Source: an uncultured Lachnospiraceae bacterium | GTDB taxonomy: Bacteria > Bacillota > Clostridia > Lachnospirales > Lachnospiraceae | Direction of reading: 5' to 3' | Assembly (NCBI GenBank): GCA_947625205.1 | Contig: CANQNN010000009.1 | Coordinates: 1 to 64,000 of the forward strand | Length of the DNA stretch: 64,000 nt | In this document: positions 34,258 to 43,734 of the stretch, one piece after another | Numbering within the stretch: the stretch's first letter is position 1 | How the letters are laid out: every line of letters begins with the position of its first letter | The notes under the pieces: model-generated | What the model was told of the DNA's origin: nothing | Database searches by the model: none | The model's input: the letters and a program-made list of their open reading frames with translations, nothing else | Program-made: the position numbers and the translations under genes

Positions 34258-35538
34258 TTACCGCGCCTCTGTAATGTGTACCTGTGCCTCTGTCTCTTCC
34301 CACGTTACTGCGGAATCCTCCGGAAGACTTACAGACAGCGGTATCATATAATAACCGCTCTCCGGCGTTTCCATCTCTTCATCCTCCAACCATGCACCTA
34401 TATCGGCGCTTACTTCCAGTGTATTCGTATTGATATCCTGAAGTTCTGCAGGAAGCCCGGAAAGCGTTATAAGGCAGCTATTGTTCGGCTCCGCAAAATC
34501 CGCCTCAAAGCCTTCAGGAACACCGATGATCCTTATATCATCAAATCTCTTTGAGAATGTCCGCCTTATCACCTGGTCAATATGCACCGTAACGCTGACC
34601 ACACCTTTAAAATCCTCTTCTGCCAGAGTAATTCCCTCCGGCAGATACTCGTTCAGATCGATCAGTACAGTCACATCCTCCGTCGCTCCGGTCACATCGA
34701 CAGCCTCCGCCGGGATCTCTATGGCATTGATCTTCTGTACAACAGAGGACCGGCCGGCAATAAGGACGCTGCTCCTTGTACTCTCGATCTCACCCGTCAT
34801 CCGGTAGCCGTCCGCGGGCGTGCCCAAAACGCTATATGTGATCGGCACGGTTTTCTGTTCAAGGATCTCTATATAGACACGTACTTTACTGATACTTTTT
34901 TCGAGGCTCTGCGACTGGATCTCATTATTCTCCAAATCATACAGACGAATATCGGCATCCGTTCCGATATTGCCCATAAAACCGGATACATCGACCTCGG
35001 CCTGCGCTTTGGCGATCTGGGATATAACGGACTCGGGTCCGGATATTTTTATCAGGTTCTGCTCTGTTGAGACGTCGCCCACCATATAGCCTTCCTTCAC
35101 TTCACCCGTAACACTGGCGCGTATCGGGAACGACCGAGTCATCTTATTCTCAATATTTAATTTTACGCTGTCAATATTACCTTTGATGCTTTCCAGTTTA
35201 TCATTATATTTATTGGTTGAAAGCTTGATGGCAATGGTATCGAGACTCGTCAGGTCCGCCATGTCCGCCACTGCAACTACATTGCTCTTATCGAGCGTAT
35301 CGATAACGGAACGCGGCGCATAGATCGTTACAGTGTCGATCACATCCGTATCATCCAACACTTCATAGATCTGTCCCCTGTCCGTGACCAGCTCGGCATT
35401 TCTGATAGTGACCGGCACATCCGAAACGCGGAATACAGTCACGGGATCATTTATATTGGTGACAACGACCCAAAGCACAACGGCAAACAGAAAAGATACC
35501 AGCTTCAATCCCCAGTTTTTGGCAATCCTATTTTTCAT
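34258..35538 (-). CDS. cdaR: CdaA regulatory protein, YbbR-domain
   Basis: A 426-residue protein with one N-terminal membrane segment (about 8-28) and four YbbR-type beta repeats outside the membrane. It modulates the diadenylate cyclase CdaA. Its start overlaps the cdaA stop by 11 bases, and glmM follows after 31 bases, as in other Firmicutes. Confidence 0.92.
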   Translation of the reverse strand: MKNRIAKNWGLKLVSFLFAVVLWVVVTNINDPVTVFRVSDVPVTIRNAELVTDRGQIYEVLDDTDVIDTVTIYAPRSVIDTLDKSNVVAVADMADLTSLDTIAIKLSTNKYNDKLESIKGNIDSVKLNIENKMTRSFPIRASVTGEVKEGYMVGDVSTEQNLIKISGPESVISQIAKAQAEVDVSGFMGNIGTDADIRLYDLENNEIQSQSLEKSISKVRVYIEILEQKTVPITYSVLGTPADGYRMTGEIESTRSSVLIAGRSSVVQKINAIEIPAEAVDVTGATEDVTVLIDLNEYLPEGITLAEEDFKGVVSVTVHIDQVIRRTFSKRFDDIRIIGVPEGFEADFAEPNNSCLITLSGLPAELQDINTNTLEVSADIGAWLEDEEMETPESGYYMIPLSVSLPEDSAVTWEETEAQVHITEAR

Positions 35539-36403
35539 TGCGGGACCTGCCTTTCCACAACCTCCGCTTCTTTTCCTCAGCGGGTTTGTTCTGAATTTCC
35601 GACAGTCTTGCCTTTAATCTTTCGGCGTCAAGGCCTCTTTCCAGCTCTCCGTTATACGCAACGCTGATCTTGCCGTTCTCCTCGGACACGATCACCGTCA
35701 GCGAGTCCGTCACTTCCGAGATGCCGACTCCGGCGCGGTGTCTTGTTCCCAGCTCTTTGCTGAGCGCCATGTTATCGGACAGCGGCAGATAACAGGTCGC
35801 CGAAACGATACGGTTGCCTCTCACGATCACGGCGCCGTCATGCAGGGGCGTATTATGTTCAAATATATTGATAAGGAGCTGACTGGAAACGATGCCGTCC
35901 ACATCGATACCGGTCCTCTCATATTCGCTTAAAGACTGTTCCTTCTCGATCACGATCAGCGCGCCCGTCTTAACCTTGCTCATCTCAATGGACGCCTTCA
36001 CGATCTCATTGATCGTCCTGTCAGAGAAACGCCCCTCCTCCGACTTGCCGGCATCGAATGGGAGGATCGATGTAAACAGGTTTTTCTGCCCCAGCTCCTC
36101 CATAGCTTTGCGCAGCTCCGGCTGCAGCATGACAACAATAGCGATCGCCGCGATACTGAACACATTCGTCACGATCCACAGGATCGTGTTCATCCGAAAG
36201 ATGGCTGCGATCAAAATAAAGCCGGCGACCACCGTAACGCCCCTGAGAAGGACCCAGGCGCGCGTATTTTTGATCCACACCAGAATATGATAGGAAAGAA
36301 AAGTAAGTATAATGATCTCGACAATATCTGTCCAGTGAACGGTAGGCATATGCAGTTTGGAAAAATATGTCGCAATAAAAGTATTCAGTTGCTGCATACG
36401 CAC
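35528..36403 (-). CDS. cdaA: Diadenylate cyclase CdaA
   Basis: The 291-residue enzyme makes c-di-AMP from two ATP. Three membrane segments (about 25-95) are followed by a DAC domain with the DGAVIV and RHRAGVG motifs. The start is GTG at 36403, five bases after GGGAGG; the ATG two codons later is less well placed. First gene of cdaA-cdaR-glmM. Confidence 0.94.
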   Translation of the reverse strand: MRMQQLNTFIATYFSKLHMPTVHWTDIVEIIILTFLSYHILVWIKNTRAWVLLRGVTVVAGFILIAAIFRMNTILWIVTNVFSIAAIAIVVMLQPELRKAMEELGQKNLFTSILPFDAGKSEEGRFSDRTINEIVKASIEMSKVKTGALIVIEKEQSLSEYERTGIDVDGIVSSQLLINIFEHNTPLHDGAVIVRGNRIVSATCYLPLSDNMALSKELGTRHRAGVGISEVTDSLTVIVSEENGKISVAYNGELERGLDAERLKARLSEIQNKPAEEKKRRLWKGRSRNEK

Positions 36404-36416
36404 GCATACCTCCCGG

Positions 36417-37382
36417 TCAATGATTACTTCTTGTTCTCTGCACCGTCTTTGATCTCTGGCTGTTGATCTGTTTTACCTTCTTCTGCGGTCTTGACACAAC
36501 GACCTTGGGTACCGCTTTCACATAATAATAATATTCATCGTCCTCAAACTGTACTTTCTCTGTCCTGCTGTAATCCACATGAAATACAAAGAACTGCAGC
36601 ACCGTTGTCAGCAGCAGGGCGACAATATGACCAAAGATCAGACCCAGTAACGCCACATTGGTATCAAACATCAGATCCCCTATAAGCAATACCATGATAT
36701 TCACCACAACGCCCGCCACCATAGCGATCGTCCATGCATAGTCAATGCTCAATCTTCTGATCAGGTAAACCATGATCACTGTGATCGCAAACGCCGCGAT
36801 CGTAATGACCATCTCTTTATTGTTAAGAAGCCCGTCAATAATAAAGCGGAATTTTGCAGCAGTCTCTTCATCAGCCATAGCGGCGATGACGGACGCATTC
36901 TGCGCCACATAATGTATCATATAATATGCTATGACACCGCATGCCACCGACACTGCGGATGCAGGCGTTCCCACAAGCCCCACGGCGAGAGGGATCACAT
37001 AAGGTATCTTCATGGCGAAGCAGACCGGCATCAGCACCACCACCAGAGTATCTTTCGGTGAAAAACGGAGATACAGCAGAAACATGAGCAGAAAACCTAC
37101 CCCCACGACCGCCGCGCACTCGAGACTGAAGGCGTACAGGTGCAACAGTATGAATACTGCCGACACCACCACGATAAAGTTCATGGGCATAAAGGAGCAC
37201 ATCAGCGCCACGATCAACACCACTGTGATCTTATCTATGCTGTCCATGTAGCCCACGCGCGCATTGATCAGCAGCAATGTGATAAAAGCAAGTATGAATT
37301 TTAAAAGCGGAGTGATGTATACCTCATATTTACTGTAGAGAGTCATCATTATCTGCTTTGCAACAAGTAAGGTAGTCATCAT
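36417..37382 (-). CDS. Conserved polytopic membrane protein of unknown function
   Basis: A 321-residue protein with about nine membrane segments up to residue 270, then a basic cytoplasmic tail that has a DDEYYYYV segment and many Lys, Arg and Ser. I recognise no family. It ends 14 bases before cdaA, so it is probably co-transcribed with the c-di-AMP operon and may relate to envelope growth. Confidence 0.6.
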   Translation of the reverse strand: MMTTLLVAKQIMMTLYSKYEVYITPLLKFILAFITLLLINARVGYMDSIDKITVVLIVALMCSFMPMNFIVVVSAVFILLHLYAFSLECAAVVGVGFLLMFLLYLRFSPKDTLVVVLMPVCFAMKIPYVIPLAVGLVGTPASAVSVACGVIAYYMIHYVAQNASVIAAMADEETAAKFRFIIDGLLNNKEMVITIAAFAITVIMVYLIRRLSIDYAWTIAMVAGVVVNIMVLLIGDLMFDTNVALLGLIFGHIVALLLTTVLQFFVFHVDYSRTEKVQFEDDEYYYYVKAVPKVVVSRPQKKVKQINSQRSKTVQRTRSNH

Positions 37383-37414
37383 TTTTCTTTCACTTTCCGT
37401 ACACTTTCATTGCC

Positions 37415-37801
37415 TTATTGTTTATACATATCCGCGAGCCTGCGCAGATTCATGTGATAGACCTTAAGGCTCTTTACCGCCGCATTATAACGCACCGTAT
37501 ATACTATATAAGAAATCACTGCATATATTCCTACTGTCCACAAATAATACGAAAGAATATTTCTGGCGAACTCCCACAGATCCATTTTGTAGATATCGGT
37601 CATGAACGTCTCAAAATTATAAAAAACATACATGCCAAAGACCACTACAAATGCGATCGTTGCACTTATAATGGACTTCAGCACCTGCCATCCTATATAA
37701 TCACTCCGAAAATAGTTTCCTATCGCAACATTTTTTCTGCCGTCATTTGCTTCATAGGAAGCCATCTTCGTCATGAGGATCACTCTTTTTTCATTTAACA
37801 T
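37415..37801 (-). CDS. Small membrane protein of unknown function
   Basis: A 128-residue protein with two membrane segments (about 43-65 and 83-105) and basic ends. It follows the YvyF-type gene by 10 bases and precedes the polytopic membrane gene by 33. The first methionine codon lies right at the previous stop; internal ATGs at residues 10 and 13 are possible starts. No function can be assigned. Confidence 0.6.
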   Translation of the reverse strand: MLNEKRVILMTKMASYEANDGRKNVAIGNYFRSDYIGWQVLKSIISATIAFVVVFGMYVFYNFETFMTDIYKMDLWEFARNILSYYLWTVGIYAVISYIVYTVRYNAAVKSLKVYHMNLRRLADMYKQ

Positions 37802-37810
37802 AGAAGTCTC

Positions 37811-38221
37811 CTAACCAAGAAAACGCATCTTCGGATTATCGTGCTGATCCTTTTTCTTCAGCTCAGGCTTCGCCGGCTCCGAATGATGTATGCTTTCGTT
37901 CAACTGATTAGCCATGCTGTTCTTACACTTCTCACAAAAACGCCCGCTGAGGATCGGCTTGCCGCATTTCTCACACGCAAGCTCGATACCGGAGCCCTCC
38001 GCCAGCTGCAGGCGCTCATCCTTCAGCCACACCTGGATCTGCGCCTGCGACACGTCGCATGCCTCCGAAACCTGCGGAATGGTCGCATAGGCGTTATCGC
38101 GGATATACTCTTTCACTTCCTGAAACTTCTTCTCCAGGGCTTCCCTGCACGCCATACAGATCGGCGGTCCCGATACATAGTTAAATAATTTACCACATTT
38201 TCTGCAATTCCTAGCGTTCAT
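37811..38221 (-). CDS. Flagellar operon protein of the YvyF type
   Basis: A 136-residue protein with an N-terminal zinc finger (CRKCGKLF, then CMACRE), a helix-turn-helix-like middle (ATIPQVSEACDVSQAQIQVWL) and a second zinc finger (CEKCGKPI, CEKCK). This matches the YvyF/TIGR03826 family that sits beside comFC and flagellar regulators in Bacilli and Clostridia. The start follows AAGGAGG. It ends in a charged tail. Confidence 0.85.
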   Translation of the reverse strand: MNARNCRKCGKLFNYVSGPPICMACREALEKKFQEVKEYIRDNAYATIPQVSEACDVSQAQIQVWLKDERLQLAEGSGIELACEKCGKPILSGRFCEKCKNSMANQLNESIHHSEPAKPELKKKDQHDNPKMRFLG

Positions 38222-38249
38222 GACAATTCCCTCCTTGTAATTCTGACGG

Positions 38250-38966
38250 TTATAAACCTTTTCCGATTGCAAGTGTTACAAAATATATGTGCCTGATACC
38301 TGCCTTTCGCAACTCGTAACTCATCGCATCTATTGTGCTTCCAGTTGTATATATGTCATCGATAATTACAATCGTACTTAATTTTACATCATTACGACAG
38401 ATTTTGAAAGCCCTTTTCAAATTATTTTGCCGTTCCAGCATAGATAAATTTTTCATCGGAGTCGTCCTGCGCGCCCTTTTGATCAGATCTGTATCAACAG
38501 AAATGTTCATGATGCGCCCAAGCTCCCGCGCCAACTTCTCTGCCTGATTATATCCTCTCATGCGCCGTTTTGACGCATGTATAGGTACAGGGACAAGCGC
38601 ATCCGGTTTGCACCGCATGATCCACTCTCCCAGACGTTCTGCTATACACCGGGCATAATACGCCGCATACTCCTGCCGTCCTTTATACTTAAACCGGTAG
38701 AGTGAATCGGACACACTTTTATACGCAAACACCGACCGCCCCGCGTCGAACAAATGCTTCCGCCGCCGGCAGTCGCCGCAGTACTCCTCGCCGTCATCTT
38801 CCAGTTCTTTGCCGCATTTCATACAGCACGGCTCCTTAATATAGACAAATTTATTTCTGCATGTCTCACAGACGAGACTTCCGAAGGGCAGGACAGCCCT
38901 GTCACAGACGGGACATCTGCGCGGATAGAGAATGTCCGCAAGCATCCCCAGAAATGATCTCAGCAT
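38250..38966 (-). CDS. comFC: ComFC-like phosphoribosyltransferase
   Basis: The 238-residue protein has a four-cysteine zinc domain at the N-terminus (CPVCD, CETC, CMKCG, CGDC) and a PRT domain with VVIIDDIYTTGSTI. ComFC is needed for DNA uptake in competent Bacillus. It lies between recD2 and the YvyF gene. Confidence 0.9.
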   Translation of the reverse strand: MLRSFLGMLADILYPRRCPVCDRAVLPFGSLVCETCRNKFVYIKEPCCMKCGKELEDDGEEYCGDCRRRKHLFDAGRSVFAYKSVSDSLYRFKYKGRQEYAAYYARCIAERLGEWIMRCKPDALVPVPIHASKRRMRGYNQAEKLARELGRIMNISVDTDLIKRARRTTPMKNLSMLERQNNLKRAFKICRNDVKLSTIVIIDDIYTTGSTIDAMSYELRKAGIRHIYFVTLAIGKGL

Positions 38967-39014
38967 ATGTATGTTCCTTTTCAGATAGTAAAAGTACGGC
39001 GCCCGCTCATAAAC

Positions 39015-41312
39015 TTATTGTAGCGGAATCACTTCCCGGATCCGCTCAGCCAGGCTTGTATATCTTAAATTCTGGTAATTGTTGTCTATCATATCCTGCA
39101 CGGTACGGCGGCTGCCAAGGATCGTTACACAGTTCTTAGCCCTTGTTACTCCCGTATACAGCAAATTTCTGTTGAACAATATCCTCGGACCGGAGAGAAG
39201 CGGAATAATAACCGCCGGATATTCGCTGCCCTGCGATTTATGGATCGTGACCGCATAGGCAAGTTCGATCTCATTAAGCTGCGCATAGGAATAGGTGACT
39301 CTTCTGTGCTCGTCAAACTCAACCGTTACCTCCGATGCATATTCGTTGATCTGCAGCACTGTTCCTATGTCGCCGTTAAAGATCCCCATTCCCTTATCGA
39401 TGGGAATGCCATACTTACTGACGATCTCCCATTCCATCTGGTAATTGTTTTTGATCTGCATGACCTTATCATGCTCCCGCAAAAGCATGCCGCCTGCCAT
39501 ACACTCTTTCTTTGCCGGCGAGGGGGGATTAAGATACCGCTGTAATATACCGTTAAGCGTCTCCACCCCGAGGCTTCCCTTGCGCATCGGTGTCAGCACC
39601 TGTATATCGTAAGGCTGTGCGCCGACATAAGGAGGAAGCTTTTCGGTTATCAGCTGTATCATGTGCTTATAGATGACATTGACGTCATTTCTTTCCAGGA
39701 AAAAGAAATCTTTACTCTTATTGTCTAATGCCAGGCTCTCTCCCGCATGAATGCGGTGTGCATTCCATACAATATCGCTTTCTTTGTCCTGGCGGAATAT
39801 TTTCTCAAGGATCACCGTCGGAAATCTTTCGCTCTCCATGATATCCCGCAGAACCTGTCCGGCGCCAACGGACGGAAGCTGGTTGCGATCTCCCACCATG
39901 ATAAGCCGCGTGCCCGGCGTCACGGCTCTTAACAGCGCCTGAAACAGAAAAATGTCAACCATTGACATCTCATCCACGATAATGACATCCGCTTCCAGTG
40001 GATTTTCCTCATTGCGCTCGAATCTTGCCGTCCCGGATTCCTCCGGCACATTGCCGCTCAGCTCCAACAGACGGTGAAGCGTTCTGGCTTCGTAGCCGGT
40101 CGTCTCCGTCATGCGCTTTGCGGCCCTCCCCGTGGGAGCCGCCAGATAAATATCCATGTTCTCCGACAGAAAGTACCTTATCATCACATTAATAGTGGTA
40201 GTTTTCCCCGTACCGGGACCGCCGGACAGAATAAAAATACCGTTCTTAACGCTTTCCCTCACCGATCTTCTCTGCAGCTCATCCAGCTCGATCCCCAGCT
40301 CAGCCTCGATACGGCCGATCTTCTCATCGATCTCACTCCCCGCTTTATCTGTGCCGCTGTCCTGTTTGTCCCGCACGGCATATTCCTTATCCCGCAGCAT
40401 GTCATCCGGCTGCCCGCCCACGGCGGTTCCAAGATCATGCAGCATTTTGGCACAATTCAGCTCCGCATAATAATATGCAGACGCATATACCTTACACTCC
40501 TCGTCATCAGGCCGTCTCTTCATGATCAGCTTCTTTTCCATCGCCAGGTTTGCAAGCTGGGATTCTACCGTATCCCTGTCCAACTCCAGCATCTCCGCCG
40601 CCTTGTTTAGCAGAACGCTCTGTGGAAGATAACAGTGTCCCTCCCCACCCGCCAGCGCGAGCGTATAGAGTATCCCGCTCTTAATGCGGTAATCCGAATC
40701 GGCGCGGATGCCTGCTTTTGCTGCGATTTCATCCGCAATTTTGAAACCGATGCCTTGCACGTCCTCCGCAAGCCTGTACGGATTCTGCTTCAGAACACCG
40801 TACAGCTCCATGCCGTATGTTTCATAGATACGAATCGCCATCGTATTGGATATGCCGTATTGCTGCAGAAAAGTCATTGCTTCCCTGGCATCCCTTTTCT
40901 CGTATACCTGAGCCGCGATCTCCCGTGCTTTACGCTCGCTGATGCCGTTGACTTCAGCCAGCCGTTCCGGTTCCTCCTCGATAATGCGATAGGTATCTTC
41001 CCCAAACCGTTTGACGATTCTGGCCGCCAGCGCTGCTCCTACGCCTTTTACAGCGCCGGAGCCAAGATAACGCTCTATGCTTTCGGCATCCGCCGGAGGA
41101 ACGATCTGATAGCGCTCTATCTTAAACTGCTCGCCATATAGCGGATGGGAGGTATAATTTCCCTGTGCTTCTATGGTCTCTCCCTGATCCATAGTCTTAA
41201 AAAAGCCTATACATATGATCTCTTCCGAACCGCTCACAAGGTTTAGCACTGTGTAGCCGTTATCAGCATTGCGATATATGATATGCTCTATAAATCCTCT
41301 GATCGTTTCCAT
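39015..41312 (-). CDS. recD2: RecD2-type ATP-dependent DNA helicase
   Basis: A 765-residue SF1B helicase without RecBC: the N-terminal OB and helix-hairpin-helix repeats (VKGVGAALAARIVKRFG, GISERKAREIA), then Walker A GGPGTGKTT, Walker B DEMSMVD and the C-terminal VTIHKSQGSEY and YTGVTRAK. A charged insert near residues 310-340 separates the two parts. It acts in fork repair. ATG 41312 was preferred to TTG 41327, whose ribosome site is too close. Confidence 0.93.
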   Translation of the reverse strand: METIRGFIEHIIYRNADNGYTVLNLVSGSEEIICIGFFKTMDQGETIEAQGNYTSHPLYGEQFKIERYQIVPPADAESIERYLGSGAVKGVGAALAARIVKRFGEDTYRIIEEEPERLAEVNGISERKAREIAAQVYEKRDAREAMTFLQQYGISNTMAIRIYETYGMELYGVLKQNPYRLAEDVQGIGFKIADEIAAKAGIRADSDYRIKSGILYTLALAGGEGHCYLPQSVLLNKAAEMLELDRDTVESQLANLAMEKKLIMKRRPDDEECKVYASAYYYAELNCAKMLHDLGTAVGGQPDDMLRDKEYAVRDKQDSGTDKAGSEIDEKIGRIEAELGIELDELQRRSVRESVKNGIFILSGGPGTGKTTTINVMIRYFLSENMDIYLAAPTGRAAKRMTETTGYEARTLHRLLELSGNVPEESGTARFERNEENPLEADVIIVDEMSMVDIFLFQALLRAVTPGTRLIMVGDRNQLPSVGAGQVLRDIMESERFPTVILEKIFRQDKESDIVWNAHRIHAGESLALDNKSKDFFFLERNDVNVIYKHMIQLITEKLPPYVGAQPYDIQVLTPMRKGSLGVETLNGILQRYLNPPSPAKKECMAGGMLLREHDKVMQIKNNYQMEWEIVSKYGIPIDKGMGIFNGDIGTVLQINEYASEVTVEFDEHRRVTYSYAQLNEIELAYAVTIHKSQGSEYPAVIIPLLSGPRILFNRNLLYTGVTRAKNCVTILGSRRTVQDMIDNNYQNLRYTSLAERIREVIPLQ

Positions 41313-41384
41313 GCCCGCCGCGTTCAAACCCCTTTAAGTTATATAACCGGTTTATTTGCGTGATATACTACGCAGAACAGCAAA

Positions 41385-41406
41385 GGGCTGCCTGGATCAG
41401 CAGCCC
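41385..41406 (-). terminator. Terminator after the rod-associated gene
   Basis: GGGCTGC and GCAGCCC form a 7-bp stem with an 8-base loop, 33 bases after the stop of the FlgJ-like gene on the minus strand. The T tail is short. Confidence 0.55.
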
Positions 41407-41438
41407 GATTTGATACAAATGTTTAAAGATACAAGCCA

Positions 41439-41792
41439 TTACAGATTGTAATTACGCTTTGCCTGCTCATACAGCAGCTGTGCCAGAGAATTGGAACCGC
41501 CGTCAACCGTCTGCTCCGATATTTTCTGTATAAATTCATCTTTAAACAGACCTGTCATGTTGGATGCGTAACCCTCTTCTTCACTGTCGTCTCCAAACAG
41601 CTTGGTGGTCTTCTCCATCTCCTTATAGACCTGCTCCCACAGAAATGCCTCAAACTGCTTACATGCATCCAGAAGCGCTTCGTCGTCTGCCGCCTTTGCA
41701 GCGTTCTCCACCTGACTCTGAAGCTTATCCGATGCGGCCTGGTCAGCCTGTGTGACATAATCTGTATAATTTCCCAATCCCGGTATATCCAT
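41439..41792 (-). CDS. Rod-binding protein, FlgJ N-terminal-like
   Basis: A 117-residue protein with the FlgJ/rod-binding domain: ACKQFEAFLWEQVYKEME then GLFKDEFIQKISEQ. It lacks the muramidase domain of enterobacterial FlgJ, as is usual in Clostridia. It probably caps or guides rod assembly. It starts 12 bases after the FlgG-like gene. Confidence 0.88.
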   Translation of the reverse strand: MDIPGLGNYTDYVTQADQAASDKLQSQVENAAKAADDEALLDACKQFEAFLWEQVYKEMEKTTKLFGDDSEEEGYASNMTGLFKDEFIQKISEQTVDGGSNSLAQLLYEQAKRNYNL

Positions 41793-41803
41793 AATTATTA
41801 TCC

Positions 41804-42622
41804 TCAACGTTTCAGGTTATTGGCGGTCTCCATCATGGAATCGGATGTTGTGATCGCCTTGGAATTCATCTCATACGCACGCTGTGCAACGATCAGGTTT
41901 ACCATCTCGTTGGCCACCTGTACATTGGAGCCCTCCAGATAGCCCTGTACGATCCTGCTCTTGGACACTCCCGCAGTGGTATCCTCATTCAATGCCCGTC
42001 CGCTGGCGTCCGTCACTGCAAAAAGCGTGTCGCCCACTCTGTTTAAGCCGCCCGGATTGCTGAACTGATAGGTTCCGATCGTAATGCCGATAGGCTGCGG
42101 ATTATTCTGTTCATCGGGATAGCAGATCTGTCCGTCCTCCGTAATGGAAAGTTTACTCGCAATATAAGAACGGTTCAAAGAGATCGCGCGCCCCGTAGAA
42201 TCTAACACCGGCAGACCGTCCGCATTGGTCAGCGTCATACCGCCGTTAGCGCCGAGCGCCCAGATAAAATCACCGTTTCTGGTGTAATAATTGGTGCCGT
42301 CCTCTCCGCGTACCGCAAAAAATCCTTCGCCCTGAATAGCAAAAGCAGTGTTACTGTCCGAGCTCAGCAGACTTCCCTGCGTAAAAAGGGAATTGATGGA
42401 AGAAGGGCGGACGCCCAGTCCCACCTGTGAGGTTGTAGGCTTCGGATCGCCGTTAGCCGTTGTGGTAACGGACTGCAGTCTCTGATACAAAAGGGATTTA
42501 AACTGCGCCACCTGCGCCTTATAGCCAACCGAGTTGACATTTGAAAGGTTGTTGGCGATCGTATCTACATTCACCTGCTGCGCATTCATACCTGTCGCTG
42601 CCGACCATAAGCTTCTGACCAT
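41804..42622 (-). CDS. flhP: Flagellar basal-body rod protein, FlgG/FlhP type
   Basis: The 272-residue protein begins MVRSLWSAATGMNAQQ and ANNLSNVNSVGYK, with the C-terminal MVNLIVAQRAYEMNSKAI typical of rod and hook proteins. It forms the distal rod. As in Bacillus, it lies second in an mbl-flhO-flhP order. Confidence 0.9.
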   Translation of the reverse strand: MVRSLWSAATGMNAQQVNVDTIANNLSNVNSVGYKAQVAQFKSLLYQRLQSVTTTANGDPKPTTSQVGLGVRPSSINSLFTQGSLLSSDSNTAFAIQGEGFFAVRGEDGTNYYTRNGDFIWALGANGGMTLTNADGLPVLDSTGRAISLNRSYIASKLSITEDGQICYPDEQNNPQPIGITIGTYQFSNPGGLNRVGDTLFAVTDASGRALNEDTTAGVSKSRIVQGYLEGSNVQVANEMVNLIVAQRAYEMNSKAITTSDSMMETANNLKR

Positions 42623-42650
42623 GTCTAACGCCTCCTATTCTTTACAGGTC

Positions 42651-43718
42651 TTATATCTTACCCAGCTGATTTACTGCAATATCAAGTGATTCATCATATG
42701 TAGTGATAACCTTCTGGTTGCTCTCGTACTGTCTCTGAATGGCGATCATATTGACCATTTCCGTCACAATAGACATATTCGAGGTTTCCAGATAACCGGA
42801 ACGTACCGTCACATCCTCCGCCGGCTGTTCGAGCTGCCTGTTAGCATTGTCGTCTGCCGTCCGGGCGTCCTCCAAAGCCTGTTCCGCCTCCGCTTCCGCC
42901 TGCTGAGCGGCACGCAGCGCCTCCTCGAGATCACCCGTATCTACGCCCCTTGCCTGCGCATCGTCCAAAGCGTTCTGAATAGCCACGGTATTCGCTCTGG
43001 CTCTCCTGTACGCCGTTGATGCGGCCTTAGTCGCATCGCTCTCTATAAACTGAAAGAAATTCTCGCCGAATCGTTCCAGGCGGTCATAATCCCCGGCTTC
43101 AAAATCTACTACGCCGATGGTCGCCACGTACTGACCCGCCTGATATATATCGCCGCTCACATTGGTTCCTATCTCCTTTTCGTTGGGATCCAGTCTGATA
43201 CGGCGTCTGTCTTCATCCAGAACATAATCTCCGTCCTGGGTCACAAGATATCCCTGCGATGTCATGGTAAAATTACCGTCTCTGGTATACTTCACGGACG
43301 TCTGGCCCGCTTTGTTCGTATACTCTATACGGAAGAAACCGCTGCCGGCTATGGCAAAATCAAAGGTATTGCCTGTCACCTTCATCGGACCTTCCGAATA
43401 ATCCACATAATTCTCGCCGGTCTTAACGCCCATATTCATGCCCACTCTCCTGACACGATTCTGAGCATAATTGGGATTGGCTTCGTTATTCATCTCATAT
43501 GTGTCAATGCCTTTGGATGTACTGATCAGCCGCGGCAGATTGCCCGCCTCGGACAGATCCTTGATTTTATACGCAAGGAGACTGTCAAACGCCTGACTTG
43601 TGGCGCCCTCTTTCTTAAAGCCGTTGGTGCCCGCATTCGCCAGATTGTTGGTCATGACATCCATCCTGTGCTGTTCATTGATCATTCCGGTATACGCCGT
43701 ATATAATCCTTTAAGCAT
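42651..43718 (-). CDS. flhO: Flagellar rod/hook-basal body protein, FlgF/FlhO type, with coiled insert
   Basis: A 355-residue protein with the N-terminal motif MLKGLYTAYTGMINEQHRMD and NNLANAGTNGFKK and the C-terminal MVNMIAIQRQYESNQKVI. It is about 80 residues longer than usual. The extra stretch (about 240-310) is Ala/Glu/Gln-rich and likely coiled. It lies nine bases before the mreB-like gene end. The start follows AGGAG. Confidence 0.88.
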   Translation of the reverse strand: MLKGLYTAYTGMINEQHRMDVMTNNLANAGTNGFKKEGATSQAFDSLLAYKIKDLSEAGNLPRLISTSKGIDTYEMNNEANPNYAQNRVRRVGMNMGVKTGENYVDYSEGPMKVTGNTFDFAIAGSGFFRIEYTNKAGQTSVKYTRDGNFTMTSQGYLVTQDGDYVLDEDRRRIRLDPNEKEIGTNVSGDIYQAGQYVATIGVVDFEAGDYDRLERFGENFFQFIESDATKAASTAYRRARANTVAIQNALDDAQARGVDTGDLEEALRAAQQAEAEAEQALEDARTADDNANRQLEQPAEDVTVRSGYLETSNMSIVTEMVNMIAIQRQYESNQKVITTYDESLDIAVNQLGKI

Positions 43719-43734
43719 AAGTGTTTCGCCTCTC

